A stretch of DNA of 64,000 nucleotides from Farysia itapuensis (Eukaryota; Basidiomycota; Ustilaginomycetes; Ustilaginales; Ustilaginaceae): NCBI GenBank assembly GCA_023212645.1, contig JALBYC010000003.1, positions 372,001-436,000 on the forward strand, given 5' to 3'. How positions within the stretch are numbered: position 1 is the stretch's first letter; each line of letters opens with the position of its first letter. Shown here piece by piece: positions 27,863-37,392 of this stretch. Made by a program: the position numbers and the translations under genes. The notes under the pieces are model-generated. The model had not been told where the DNA came from and did no database searches. It saw nothing but the letters and a program-made list of their open reading frames with translations.

Positions 27863-30504
27863 TTAACAACCCCCACCGCCCCCACCATCACCGCCTCCAC
27901 CGCAGTCGAATCCTCCGGAAGCGAGTGCGGGCCCACCGTATCCAAGTCCGTCGAAAGCGCCCATTCCGGCGAACGCAACGCCTCCAAGACCGGCAGAGGC
28001 TCCGAGCGCTATCAAGCCGTACGAACCATACAGCGTGTAAGCGTTAATGGACGCACTGCCCGCCATACCTCGACTGACAAAATGGCTGTTGTGCAACGAG
28101 GTGTTCGCAAGCGAGTACACAACGGGCGTGTTGTAGCCAAACCTAATTTGAGCGAAAGCAAGATGACCAGAAGGTAAGCTATGCAGTAGTACGGAGGTAT
28201 TGTCGGGTCTACTTACACAAAGGCACTCTCGTGTCCCTCTCGCCGCTTGCCGAGAGACCAATCTTTCACCATTTCTTGGCGTAATTTGTCGTGCTTGCGC
28301 TCTTCTTCCTTGACAACAACCGCGGAGTGGGCACTCGGGTGCGTAAAGTTCTGCCACACGGTACGATCTGTATCGCCTTTATCGCCGGGCAAATCCTTTG
28401 CGGCTCTCCATTTCCCCTTCATTTTGCTAGTCCAGCGAGAGTTGCCTGTAGCTTCGGGAGCATCGTCTGTTTTTGCGGAGCCCAGTAGCGTTTTGAGCTT
28501 CTTCAGTGCGCCTGGACTGTTGTAGAGACACCCGCAAAGCGAATAGGGCTGGGAGAATCGATCTTTCCACATGGCGGCTGTCCGATCAAATGACTCTTTG
28601 AGCACACCCGTCTCCACGGCATCGTCGTGGTTGATGAACCGGCCGATACGGGTGATTGTGTCTTGGGCATAAGTCTGTTTCAGCTGATGTGTATGCCAAC
28701 ACAGATCAATCTCCAGAGTCGGCGCCAGCATCTCAAATGTGCAGTATAGCAAGTCTAAGAACTTGTGATACCGCACCAGACTCCTGCCAAACAAATCGTT
28801 CAGCTCTCCGCGCTCGACAACATCGAGATGAGTGGACCAGCCGAGCGCAGCGATTTCTTTGTTAAAGGTGGTCTGCCTCTTGACAGCAGTGACGAGGTCG
28901 CAAAGACCTTCTCCATAAGCGGAGGCGTTGCCGTGTTCGTACGGTCTCATCATGAGTGCGATCCTTGCATTGAGAGAATTGATACCTTCCTCCGACTGGA
29001 CTTTGGGCACAACGAGCGGAGAAAAAGTACGCTGTTCTAGCCAAGCGCGGAACGTGGGAAGATGATAGCCGCACTCGGCTGCTTGTGCGTCGATATCGAC
29101 GAGATCTTTGTCGGACTTTGCCTTGCGAACAAGGTATTTCGTGGCAGGCACAGAGCGTTCGTTTTGGAAGACAGGCAGTAAGAGAAGTTCACCAATCATG
29201 TCTTTGGTGGCAATCTCTCCATTGAACGGATTCATCAGCGTTCCTGCCATGAAGAATGCGGGCCTGCTTTCGCCGGTCGCAGTGTCCTTAGTAGTTCTGC
29301 CAGCCGACTTACGCCAACGTCGAAAGTCGTCAAGGAAGCGGCGCATCTGCAGGTGTTGGGCGGAGATGGTTTGCGAGCAGGCTCCATTCTGGTTGGCACA
29401 GGCTCGCTCCCATCCGGCCTCGCCCATTCCGCGTTCAACGGGGTCCTTTCCTGTGCCGGTCCATGGAATGTACCGGACATCGCGGCATTTTGGACACCCG
29501 ACGCGAACGCCGAACACGGATCCACCCCGCGTCTCCTGCGCTTTGGTTGGAAAGCCCGTGGGAGGTTGCAGTGGCAGATCCCATGGCTGTCTGGCAGCTG
29601 TCTGGGTGACCTTACTGATCCAGTTGTACCTTGCAGAGTCAAGATCAGTGAAGATTGGCAACGAGGGGTGGGCTCGTTGTGCCAGTTGGTGAAGGGGAAA
29701 GTGGAACAGACTGAGTCCGGCGCGACTTCGGAGACGAATTGAGTCTTCTCGCTTGTAGAGAGGTGACAAATAGTACGCATGCAGCATGAGAGCTACGTCG
29801 ATAGGCGGCAGGATGTGGTCGGGCATCTGCTCGGATTCTTTCTCGGAAAAGATAGTGCGGTTGTGCGTCTTGTACTCGACTTGCATGACCTTGGCCAGCC
29901 AGAGTTCGAGTCGATAGGCAGCTCGATTCAGGTAGATTTCCCATCTTCTTTCCTTGACAAGCTGCTCGTTGAGCTGCTCAGTAGCTATACGAGTCTTTTC
30001 GGCATCTCTGGGATCTCGGGAAGGTTTGGCATCCACGTTCTGTGGCGGAAGGTCGACGGCCGGAGCATATGGCGGAGGAGGAGCATCAACTCCTGGTTCG
30101 TCAATGTGGTCATCGCCATCTTGACAAGTCGGATAGTCAAAGTATTCGGTCCCCTGCTGTACGACTTGTCGAAGCCGATCAAAGAGATTCAATAGCTTCA
30201 GATGATCTTTGATCTCGGGGACGGAGCAGAATAGTGCAATGTTCTGCGTGAAACCCAATCTTATGCCTGTTGACAGAGCTTGCTGAATCTCGTTCCTCTC
30301 CGCATCCGTCAGTTCAGGTAGCTGACAAGATTCCAGCGAGATTTGTTGCAGAGTGTTGGTGATTTGGGCAGAGTCTCGAGTTGCCGTCGCGAGATCGTCG
30401 TAGTCTGGCAAGCCGAGGGGGTGTTCACGATTGACCGACGACGTCGGTGAGGAAGCAGCGGAGCCATCACTCAAAGGAGGCGAGACCGCACTAGACTGCG
30501 GCAT
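27863..30504 (-). CDS. GRDP-like protein (DUF1399) with glycine-rich tail
   Basis: Two exons, 30504-28217 and 28142-27863, with a 74-bp intron (GTAAGT...ATTAG); 855 residues. The open frame runs 27 codons further upstream but has no ATG there, so I start at MPQSSAVSPPLSDG; a 5' exon could exist. The core includes RRWEIYLNRAAYRLELWL, PPIDVALMLHAYYLSPLYK and LEIDLCWHTHQLKQTYAQDT, the repeated DVxLxxHxH/Y pattern of glycine-rich-domain proteins (plant GRDP1/2, fungal DUF1399 proteins). A CPKC...ACANQNGAC Cys set sits near residue 380. The second exon ends with a Gly run and a C-terminal Cys (DCGGGGDGGGGGGC), usual for the family. Function in fungi is not established; plant members are linked to stress responses. 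Confidence 0.85.
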
Positions 30505-30757
30505 ACCTGACAGAGAGTAGAAGGTGTTGTTGACTTTGGTGCGACCTTCCTCATGCCATCCTGATGTCGAGAGAGTGCCTGCCAAGACTGACAGACAGAC
30601 AGACTGGACTGATTTTGGACCCTACTTGACACTCCGCCGGCTTTTGCTCATTGCTCAAAATGGAGAAATACCGCTCTAACACTTTGATCTTTTTTTGTTT
30701 TGACGTTTTTTAGCGAGCATGTAGCTCTTCTTTCTTCCGATAATCACGTCCCTCACT

Positions 30758-31741
30758 ATGTCAAACATCCGTATCGTTCACCCTAATCCCGACGTCAAGA
30801 GGGGCGTAGAATACTGGCAGGGTGTCGAGGCGAGTGTAGACGGTGTGCTGGGTGGGTTTGGACATGTATCGCGCGTTGAGTCGCTAGGGTCGCGCACATT
30901 TTTGCTCAATGTCCTACCGCACCTCTCCTTCTCCGCACCGGCATCATCTAATGTGTCGTCCACACAGTGGAAGCAGGACAAGGTCGCCGCTCGTGGCGGC
31001 CGTGGAAAGGCACGGACTCGGGCACTAGACTGCGGCGCTGGCGTTGGCAGAGTGACCGAGCACAGTCTCTTGCCAATTCTAGATGAGGTCCACATGGTCG
31101 AGCCAGTCCACAAATTCTTGTTGGAAGCAAAGAGTCAGTCGACGAGCTGGCCTTCTATCAAGCTTCCGCCAAGCAAATCTCCTTTTGAAGCCCGCAAGGC
31201 TGTCCACTTCCACTGTGCAACGCTACAAGACATTGATCCATGTCGTCCCTATTCGACCTCTTCCAAAGAAGACGTCATCCCTCCCACAATATCAAGTACT
31301 GACGAAGGACGCGATGACTCTTCATCTACAGAAGTCGAAGGTGATGCGGGATCAAGGAGCGAACCAGTGACGTATGATCTGATATGGGCGCAGTGGTGTC
31401 TTCAGCATTTAGGAGACAATGACTTAATAAAGTTCCTTCGACGGTCCAAGAATGCACTGAAGGAGGGAGGCATTATCGGCATCAAGGAGAATGTCTGCGG
31501 CGAAGAAGCGGACGGCTCCGAGCGAGTCTGGTATGACGACGAAGACCACAGCATCACTCGATCAACTCAGGCATACGAACGCGTCTTTGCCCAGGCAGGT
31601 CTCACAATCGTCAAGTGTGAGGTGCAGTTGGGCATGCCCGCCGAGCTATTTGTAGTCAAAATGTAAGTTGCACCACTAGCCAAGCTCGAGGCGCCCTACT
31701 GATCAATGGACTTCTGTTATCGCAGGTGGGCGCTAAGATAG
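30758..31741 (+). CDS. TAE1: Alpha-N-terminal protein methyltransferase (NTMT1/Tae1 type)
   Basis: Exons 30758-31662 and 31726-31741, 63-bp intron (GTAAGT...CGCAG); 306 residues. The last exon encodes only the end of VKMWALR, matching the conserved VKMYALR terminus of the family, which supports the splice. The SAM-binding loop is ALDCGAGVGRVTEHSLLP (near residue 89); WAQWCLQHLGDNDLIKFLRR and WYDDEDHSITRS are also family signatures. The enzyme methylates the alpha-amino group of proteins starting Xaa-Pro-Lys after Met removal, for example ribosomal proteins. Insertions after residue 60 and around 160-200 (acidic, Ser-rich) make it longer than yeast Tae1 (about 230). Soluble; no targeting signal. 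Confidence 0.93.
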
Positions 31742-32025
31742 TTGTGTCGGAATTATGCAGTTCGGGTGTATGACATTGTGTTGCTAGCTTCTCCCTTCTC
31801 CCTTTCCCGACCCCGTATAAATTGGACGACGGCAAGCATTCCTACTGCCGCTTGCCCTCATTCCGCGGGAAGATCAAATAATGCAGCACTAGCTCTTTGC
31901 GAGCGGTGCTGCATGCAGACGCCATGACATGGTCTCGCAGTCGCTACTTCTGTTAGTATCGAGAAGAGTCTGGATGCACACATCTTTCACACTAAAATTG
32001 GGTATAATCAACGATGATTGTTCTA

Positions 32026-32688
32026 TTAGCCTGTCTTGCGGATCTTGTCGAGCATGACTTCCATTCTGGCCGTAAGATTGGGTTGGCCTCTGTTCTTGCC
32101 GGTCCGGCTGCCACTTGCCTTGTTCCAAAGATTGTTCTTGCGTTCCCTGTCTTTCTCTTTTTCCTCTCTTGTTCGAGTATCCTGATGCCTTTGCTGCACT
32201 TGCTCGTCCGTCGTGCCTGTTCGGTCTTTGACGAGAGGGTGTGGCAATGGACGTGCCGTCTTTTTCTTCTCTTTCTTTGGCCGCAGATCGGGCTTTGTGT
32301 TCGTAAATATGAGCTGCTCTTCCGTTTCATCAGCCTCGTCGTTTTCAGCGGCAAATCGCCCTTTGTCAGTGGGCAATGCAAACGGCAATTGTGATCCACC
32401 AGTAGCGTCAGTATAATCATCAGGTGTGGTTCCCTTGGTTCCGAGCGGTGTGGCATTTGTGTTGGTTGCAGTTCCTTCGGCCGCTTTCCCTTGCTTAATC
32501 TGCTTGTAGTACTCCTTCTTCACTTTGGCCTTGTGGATCAGCTCGGCCTTGATACGCTTTTGTTTTCCTAGATAGGCGCCATCGGGCAGATGCTTAGGAC
32601 CAACCTGAAAGCCTCCGCTCTTTTTGGGCCCAGAGGTAGTGGTCCTATGCTTGACCAGTTGACGCTTTGTAAAGTTTGGTGCTGGCAT
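32026..32688 (-). CDS. FYV7: rRNA-processing protein FYV7
   Basis: 220 residues, very rich in Lys, Arg, Glu and Gln, single exon from the ATG at 32688. The N-terminal block GPKHLPDGAYLGKQKRIKAE followed by LIHKAKVKKEYYKQIK is the FYV7/TAP26 signature. The C-terminal half is a charged helix (REEKEKDRERKNNLWNK) ending NLTARMEVMLDKIRK, also conserved. The family acts in the nucleolus in early processing of the small-subunit rRNA precursor. The gene lies head to head with TRM7, 152 bp between start codons, so the two RNA-biogenesis genes share a promoter region. The 3' end faces the methyltransferase gene 284 bp away. Confidence 0.85.
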   Translation of the reverse strand: MPAPNFTKRQLVKHRTTTSGPKKSGGFQVGPKHLPDGAYLGKQKRIKAELIHKAKVKKEYYKQIKQGKAAEGTATNTNATPLGTKGTTPDDYTDATGGSQLPFALPTDKGRFAAENDEADETEEQLIFTNTKPDLRPKKEKKKTARPLPHPLVKDRTGTTDEQVQQRHQDTRTREEKEKDRERKNNLWNKASGSRTGKNRGQPNLTARMEVMLDKIRKTG

Positions 32689-32840
32689 AGTCGTGTCGAT
32701 GGTGGCTAAGGAAAGGAACCGATTCAGGGTTCATTCAAAAAAAAGTGGTTACCGGGAAAAAAAAGATTCTAGCCACGAACCTCGGAGACCAAAAATCAGC
32801 TCGGAAGCGACTTCTTCAAACACTTTCAGCGTCGCCAAAC
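32689..32840. promoter_or_regulatory. Short divergent promoter of FYV7 and TRM7
   Basis: Only 152 bp separate the two start codons. It has two A-rich runs on the plus strand (around 32737-32744 and 32756-32764). Both genes serve RNA maturation, so shared control is plausible but not shown. Confidence 0.5.
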
Positions 32841-33812
32841 ATGGGCAAGTCGACGAAAGACAAGAGAGATATCTACTACCGCCAGGGGAAGGCAGAGGGA
32901 TACCGTGCGCGCTCAGCGTACAAGCTCCTCCATCTCAATGAGCAATATGGCTTCTTGGGAGGGGCCGAATCTTTTGCCCTCGATTCTACACCGTCCACCT
33001 CGACCTCGAAGCCAATTCCGACTCCTTCGCGCGTTGTAGATCTTTGCGCTGCGCCAGGCTCGTGGAGTCAGGTTCTGTCTCGTCGTCTTGCAAAGGTACC
33101 AGGCTCCCATCTCGTAGCTGTGGACCTGCAGGCCATGGCTCCTTTGCCTGGTGTTACTCAAATCATTGGTGATATTACCACAGCTGCCACAGCCGCGGCC
33201 GTTGCCAAAGCTCTAGCCGACGGCCCGACTACATCTTCTACGTCTCAAAGCAGCAAAGGAAAGGCAAAGGCGCAGCTGATCGTGTGCGATGGCGCTCCGG
33301 ACGTGACAGGTTTGCATGATCTGGACGAGTATCTCCAATCGCAGCTCATGCTCGCTGCGACACAGATCACTTTCCGGCTGCTGGAAGTGGGAGGCACGTT
33401 TGTTGCCAAGATCTTTACGCAGAATCCACAAGCTGGTCTCGCGGCGACGCTGGGCAATTCGGATCTTTCTGGTGCAAGACCTGCGACATCGGGCGCACTA
33501 TTGGCACAACAGCTCAGGACGTTCTTTGACGTAGTCGATATCGCCAAGCCACGGAGCTCCCGTCTGGGAAGCGTGGAACACTTTCTCGTGTGTCTTGGTT
33601 TCAAACCGCCCAAAGGTCTCCCTCAGAGCGTCATTGGCTTCACGGCCAGCAGCGACGAAACCGACGACGAGCTGGCCAGAGAAGGTTTAGTGCAATACGC
33701 AGAACGCTTGAAAGCACAGCTAAAGAGTTGCGGAAGCGGTGATCACGACAGGCAGCTTGCCAAGATCATTCCATTCGTTACCTGCGGTGACCTCAGTGGA
33801 TTTGACACATGA
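32841..33812 (+). CDS. TRM7: tRNA 2'-O-ribose methyltransferase TRM7 (FtsJ family)
   Basis: 323 residues. The frame opens upstream, but MGKSTKDKRDIYYRQGKAEG at 32841 is the conserved start. RARSAYKLL gives the first catalytic Lys (K28); the SAM loop VVDLCAAPGSWSQVL is at residues 65-79; IVCDGAPDVTG gives Asp, GGTFVAKIF the second Lys, and LGSVEHFLVCLGFK the Glu, so the K-D-K-E tetrad of FtsJ enzymes is complete. It methylates riboses 32 and 34 of the anticodon loop of certain tRNAs in the cytosol. A Ser/Thr-rich insert near residues 45-60 and another near 130 are not in the yeast protein. Ends 23 bp from the convergent SDR gene, so transcripts must overlap. Confidence 0.93.
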   Translation: MGKSTKDKRDIYYRQGKAEGYRARSAYKLLHLNEQYGFLGGAESFALDSTPSTSTSKPIPTPSRVVDLCAAPGSWSQVLSRRLAKVPGSHLVAVDLQAMAPLPGVTQIIGDITTAATAAAVAKALADGPTTSSTSQSSKGKAKAQLIVCDGAPDVTGLHDLDEYLQSQLMLAATQITFRLLEVGGTFVAKIFTQNPQAGLAATLGNSDLSGARPATSGALLAQQLRTFFDVVDIAKPRSSRLGSVEHFLVCLGFKPPKGLPQSVIGFTASSDETDDELAREGLVQYAERLKAQLKSCGSGDHDRQLAKIIPFVTCGDLSGFDT

Positions 33813-33835
33813 ATACATTGATTTTGAGGTGTGCA

Positions 33836-34733
33836 CTACTGGCTGTGCCACTGAGCTACTTTTTTCTCGGACCAGTACTCGCCAGAGATGCCCTTTGTCT
33901 CCTGCAAAGCAACCAAGACGGGTGTTTCAGCGCCCTGGTCGAGCGTCTTGACACCTTTTCCCTTGGTCATGTCAGTGTTTACATCTGTGTGGACATGGAA
34001 AGAAAGGTCAGCGAGGCTGGAGTGCGATAACCGGTCCATGTTGAAACTTACAGCCTGGGCACACTGCGTTCACGACAGTCTTCTTGCCCTGCTTCTTGTA
34101 CTCTTCTGCTAGAGCTCTTGTGTAAGCGATGAGGCCACACTTGCTCGTCGAGTATGCGGCGCCCTTCCAGCCCTTTTCCTTGTACGTCCCGTCGGCAACG
34201 GCCTTGACAAAGTCCTTCATAAGCTCGTCCACCTGCTGAGTCGTTTTGGCGTTCAAGAAGCGCTGGGTGATATCGTCACCGTAACCTTTCAGCACGCCTG
34301 CCATGGACGCAACATTGACAATTCGACCGCCATCTCGGACAGGAATCGTGTTGATGGCATCTTGAACGGCAAAGTAGTTGGTCGCCACCGTCTTCTTGGC
34401 CACATCACCATCGAAGCCGTCGAGGGCAATGCCAGCATTGTTGATCAAAATGTCAACTCCTGATGTGAACTCTTGCGCCAAAGCTTTGAGCGAGTCGTGC
34501 GAGGAGATGTCCATCTGTCGTACCTCAATCTTGACACGGTCCATCGAGCCAGCTTCCTTCAAGATGGCACTTCGGGCTTCTTCGCCCTTGGACACATCTC
34601 GCGATCCAAGGTAGATTGTGAGTGAATCAGACGAAGAGCCATACACGCTGGAAGTGGGGAAGTCGGCGGCAAGTTTGCGAACGATGCCGTATCCGATACC
34701 CCGATTGCCGCCTGAGACTAGTGCTGTGACCAT
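33836..34733 (-). CDS. Short-chain dehydrogenase, tandem copy 1 (one intron)
   Basis: Exons 34733-34052 and 33984-33836, 67-bp intron (GTAAGT...CACAG) within the Tyr codon of CPGYVNTDM; 276 residues. The start is set by comparison with the neighbour: both begin MV(T/S)xLVSGGNRGIGYGIVR. Cofactor motif SGGNRGIG, NNAG, INTIPVRDGGRIVNVASMAG (Ser) and AAYSTSKCGL (Tyr-Lys) are intact. It resembles fungal carbonyl-reductase-like SDRs (carbonyl reductase 1 type, shown by the insert between Ser and Tyr with the KDFVKAVADGTYKEKGW segment). Likely a cytosolic NADPH-dependent reductase of small carbonyls; substrate unknown. The neighbour at 35007 is a close paralogue without this intron. Confidence 0.88.
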
Positions 34734-35006
34734 GTTTGCTGTTCTGTGGAAGTTGATGTGGACACTGAGAGGGAAGACGCTGCGTGTTACAAGGAAAGAG
34801 TTTGTACGAGCGGAGGGGTCGTTTGGGTAAGCTGTCGTCGATGTCGTCACTTTATGAGCGTTGTGGAGGTGGTCCTCAACTCAACACCTTGGCCGAACAC
34901 AAGGCATGGAATCTCGCAAAGATACTGGCGCAAGCTACGGGCTGATTCACAATCCTCACCATAGAGCCGTCCACGAAGAAGGAGGTCACATTGCAATGTA
35001 TGTAAT

Positions 35007-35840
35007 CTACTGAGGAATCCATGCGGCGACTTTCTTCTCAGACCAGAACTCGCCAGAGATGCCTTTGGTCTCTTGCAGGGCCAAGAGAACCGGTGTTTCG
35101 GCACCTTGATCGATCGTCTTATATCCCGAGTTGTTGTTCAAGTCTGTCTTGACGTATCCAGGACAGCAAGAGTTGATGAGAGTCTTCTTGCCTTGCTTCT
35201 TGTATTCTTCTGCCAGCAGATTCGTGTAGGCAATAAGACCGCACTTGCTTGTGTGATAAGCGGGCCTATTCCAGCCCTTCTGCTCATGTGTGCCATCAGA
35301 GACGTCACTGACAAAGTCATTCATCAATTTGTCGACCTGCTCGAATGTCTTGGCCTCCTGAAAGCGTTTCGTAATGTCGTCGCCGTATCCACTCAGCACG
35401 CCCAACATGGAAGCAACATTGATGATCCGACCACCGTCCTTGACAGGGATGGTGTTGATGACATCTTTGACCGCATAGTAGTTTGTGTCAATCGTCTCCT
35501 TTGCCGATTTGGCATCAAGTCCGTGCAGGTAGATGCCGACATTGTTGATCAGAATATCTAGACCTGACTTGAAGTCTTGAGCAAGAGCTGCGATCGATTC
35601 GTGGGAGGACACATCCAGCTGTCGCACTTCGATACTCACGCGATCCGTCGAGCTACCAACCTCTTTCAAGATTGCCTTTCGAGCCTCCTCGCCTTTCGAC
35701 TTGTCTCGAGCTCCGAGATAGATGGTGAGCGACTCTGAGGTGGAGCCGTATACCTTTGAAGTTGGGAAGTCGGTGGCAAGCTTTCGCACGATACCGTACC
35801 CAATACCACGATTACCTCCAGACACCAGAACAGAGACCAT
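35007..35840 (-). CDS. Short-chain dehydrogenase, tandem copy 2 (no intron)
   Basis: 277 residues, single exon, ATG at 35840. It shares nearly every block with the gene at 33836-34733: SGGNRGIGYGIVRKLA, LDILINNVGIY, GGRIINVASMLGVL, PAYHTSKCGLIAYT and DQGAETPVLLALQETKGISG. The NNAG motif is NNVG here, a mild change. Where copy 1 has an intron, this copy reads straight through CCPGYVKTDL. Catalytic Ser, Tyr and Lys are kept, so it should be active. Tandem duplication and divergence in substrate are inferred. The start codon lies 172 bp from the OMA1 start on the other strand, so they share a divergent promoter region. Confidence 0.9.
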   Translation of the reverse strand: MVSVLVSGGNRGIGYGIVRKLATDFPTSKVYGSTSESLTIYLGARDKSKGEEARKAILKEVGSSTDRVSIEVRQLDVSSHESIAALAQDFKSGLDILINNVGIYLHGLDAKSAKETIDTNYYAVKDVINTIPVKDGGRIINVASMLGVLSGYGDDITKRFQEAKTFEQVDKLMNDFVSDVSDGTHEQKGWNRPAYHTSKCGLIAYTNLLAEEYKKQGKKTLINSCCPGYVKTDLNNNSGYKTIDQGAETPVLLALQETKGISGEFWSEKKVAAWIPQ

Positions 35841-36012
35841 TTTGGATGAAGACAACAACGAGACTGGGTGAAAGGGCAGCTTATGGGAAGGTCTGTTTTA
35901 TACACGAGTCAGTCGGAGTTAAGTGTCATATTTGTGTCCCATTGTGGAGGTCACTTCTCGCGTATAGCAAGCTATGCTCCGTGGAAAGTCTTTCTGTTGA
36001 CTGCGCTTCCCT

Positions 36013-37242
36013 ATGCTCCGACCTTCGGCTGCGTTGGCAGTCACAAGGGCGCTCACACAGCGCAGAGCTCTCTCAGAGCTCAAGCTCCTCGGCTCGCAAA
36101 GGACCCGGCAGATTTACACTACGCCAGTCCGCGCCGCTTCGTACCGCCGTTTTGGAGAGTCTCATCAATCTTCACCTCCAGTTAGAACCAAGTCTGGCGG
36201 GCCGGCAACATTCCAAAGATTCGGCGGAAGCGGTGGAGGGGACAGCCGGCTTGATGGGCTATGGAAGAGGATACCATCTCCACTGCTCCTTGGGACCGTG
36301 TCAGTCGGATGCGTGACCTACTACGTTTTTCATCTCGAGAAGGTGCCTGAAACAGGGCGTTGGAGATTCATCGACGTCGGTCCCGAACTAGAACGCCAAA
36401 TGGCCGACGAAACTTTTCGTTCGACGCTTGCATCGTATAAAGGTCGGATCCTGCCTGCGTCCCATCCACACTCAAGACTCGTGCGCTCAGTAGCGTCGCG
36501 CGTTGTTGCTGCACTGGACAGAGCAGTCGAGCATCAACCAGACCACACACGTGGTGACTCCGGGCTGGATCATCACTCTCACGGCAAGGAAGGCGGTATC
36601 CAGTATGGATCCGTCGCATCCGGCACAAGTTCTTCGGGTTCGTCGTCAAACACTAAATGGGAAGTGTTTGTGATCGATGATCCAAAGCAGAAAAACGCCT
36701 TTGTTCTGCCGGGCGGCAAGATCTTTGTCTTTACTGGCATCCTACCCATCTGCCAAAACGTGGACGGAGTGGCCACTGTACTGAGCCACGAGGTAGCTCA
36801 TCAGGTAGCCCGACACTCTGCCGAAAGATTGTCCGGCTACAGGGCTGTCATTGCCATTTCTTCCTTGCTCGAATTGCTATCCTTGGACATCGGGCTAAGC
36901 AGGACAGGACTCACCTTTCTCCACACCTTGCCAAATTCGCGTGTCATGGAGATGGAAGCAGACCACCTCGGCCTCCGTATCATGAGCCGTGCCTGCTTCG
37001 ATCCGCGAGAGGCCAGTAAGTTGTGGACGAGGATGAGCGAGTCAGAAGGCGAATCCGGCGGTGGCGGAATCCTCAGCAGCGCAAGAGAGCTACTTTCCAC
37101 TCATCCTCTGTCGAGAAAACGTGTTGTTCAAATGCAAGAGTGGCTGCCAGAAGCCCTCTCCATGCGCGATAATTCTGCCTGTCCGCCTCTGCAACAGGTG
37201 AACGCATTCAAGGACGCAATGACATACACCAATAGGTCGTAA
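36013..37242 (+). CDS. OMA1: Mitochondrial inner-membrane metalloprotease OMA1 (M48)
   Basis: 409 residues, single exon. The N-terminus MLRPSAALAVTRALTQRRAL is rich in Arg and Ala without acids, a typical mitochondrial presequence. A membrane span lies near residues 92-107 (PLLLGTVSVGCVTYYVFHL). FVLPGGKIFVFTGILPI and SHEVAHQVARH carry the M48 zinc site: HEVAH is residues 259-263, and the third ligand is the Glu in VMEMEADHLGL. OMA1 is a stress-activated quality-control protease that cleaves membrane proteins such as dynamin-like GTPases. An insert around residues 175-215 (His/Ser/Gly-rich) is absent from yeast OMA1. Convergent with the acetyl-CoA transporter gene, 150 bp apart. Confidence 0.93.
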   Translation: MLRPSAALAVTRALTQRRALSELKLLGSQRTRQIYTTPVRAASYRRFGESHQSSPPVRTKSGGPATFQRFGGSGGGDSRLDGLWKRIPSPLLLGTVSVGCVTYYVFHLEKVPETGRWRFIDVGPELERQMADETFRSTLASYKGRILPASHPHSRLVRSVASRVVAALDRAVEHQPDHTRGDSGLDHHSHGKEGGIQYGSVASGTSSSGSSSNTKWEVFVIDDPKQKNAFVLPGGKIFVFTGILPICQNVDGVATVLSHEVAHQVARHSAERLSGYRAVIAISSLLELLSLDIGLSRTGLTFLHTLPNSRVMEMEADHLGLRIMSRACFDPREASKLWTRMSESEGESGGGGILSSARELLSTHPLSRKRVVQMQEWLPEALSMRDNSACPPLQQVNAFKDAMTYTNRS

Positions 37243-37392
37243 TGCACAAGGGCTCAAGCGGAAAGATGAAGCAAGAATTGGCAGAGGAAAGCAATGATGT
37301 ATTCAACGTGCTTTTGCGATGCTAGTACTACGCGAATTGTATTATGCTGAGAAGATCGTGTATGAATGTCTAGGCTAGTGATAGGAGAGGTC

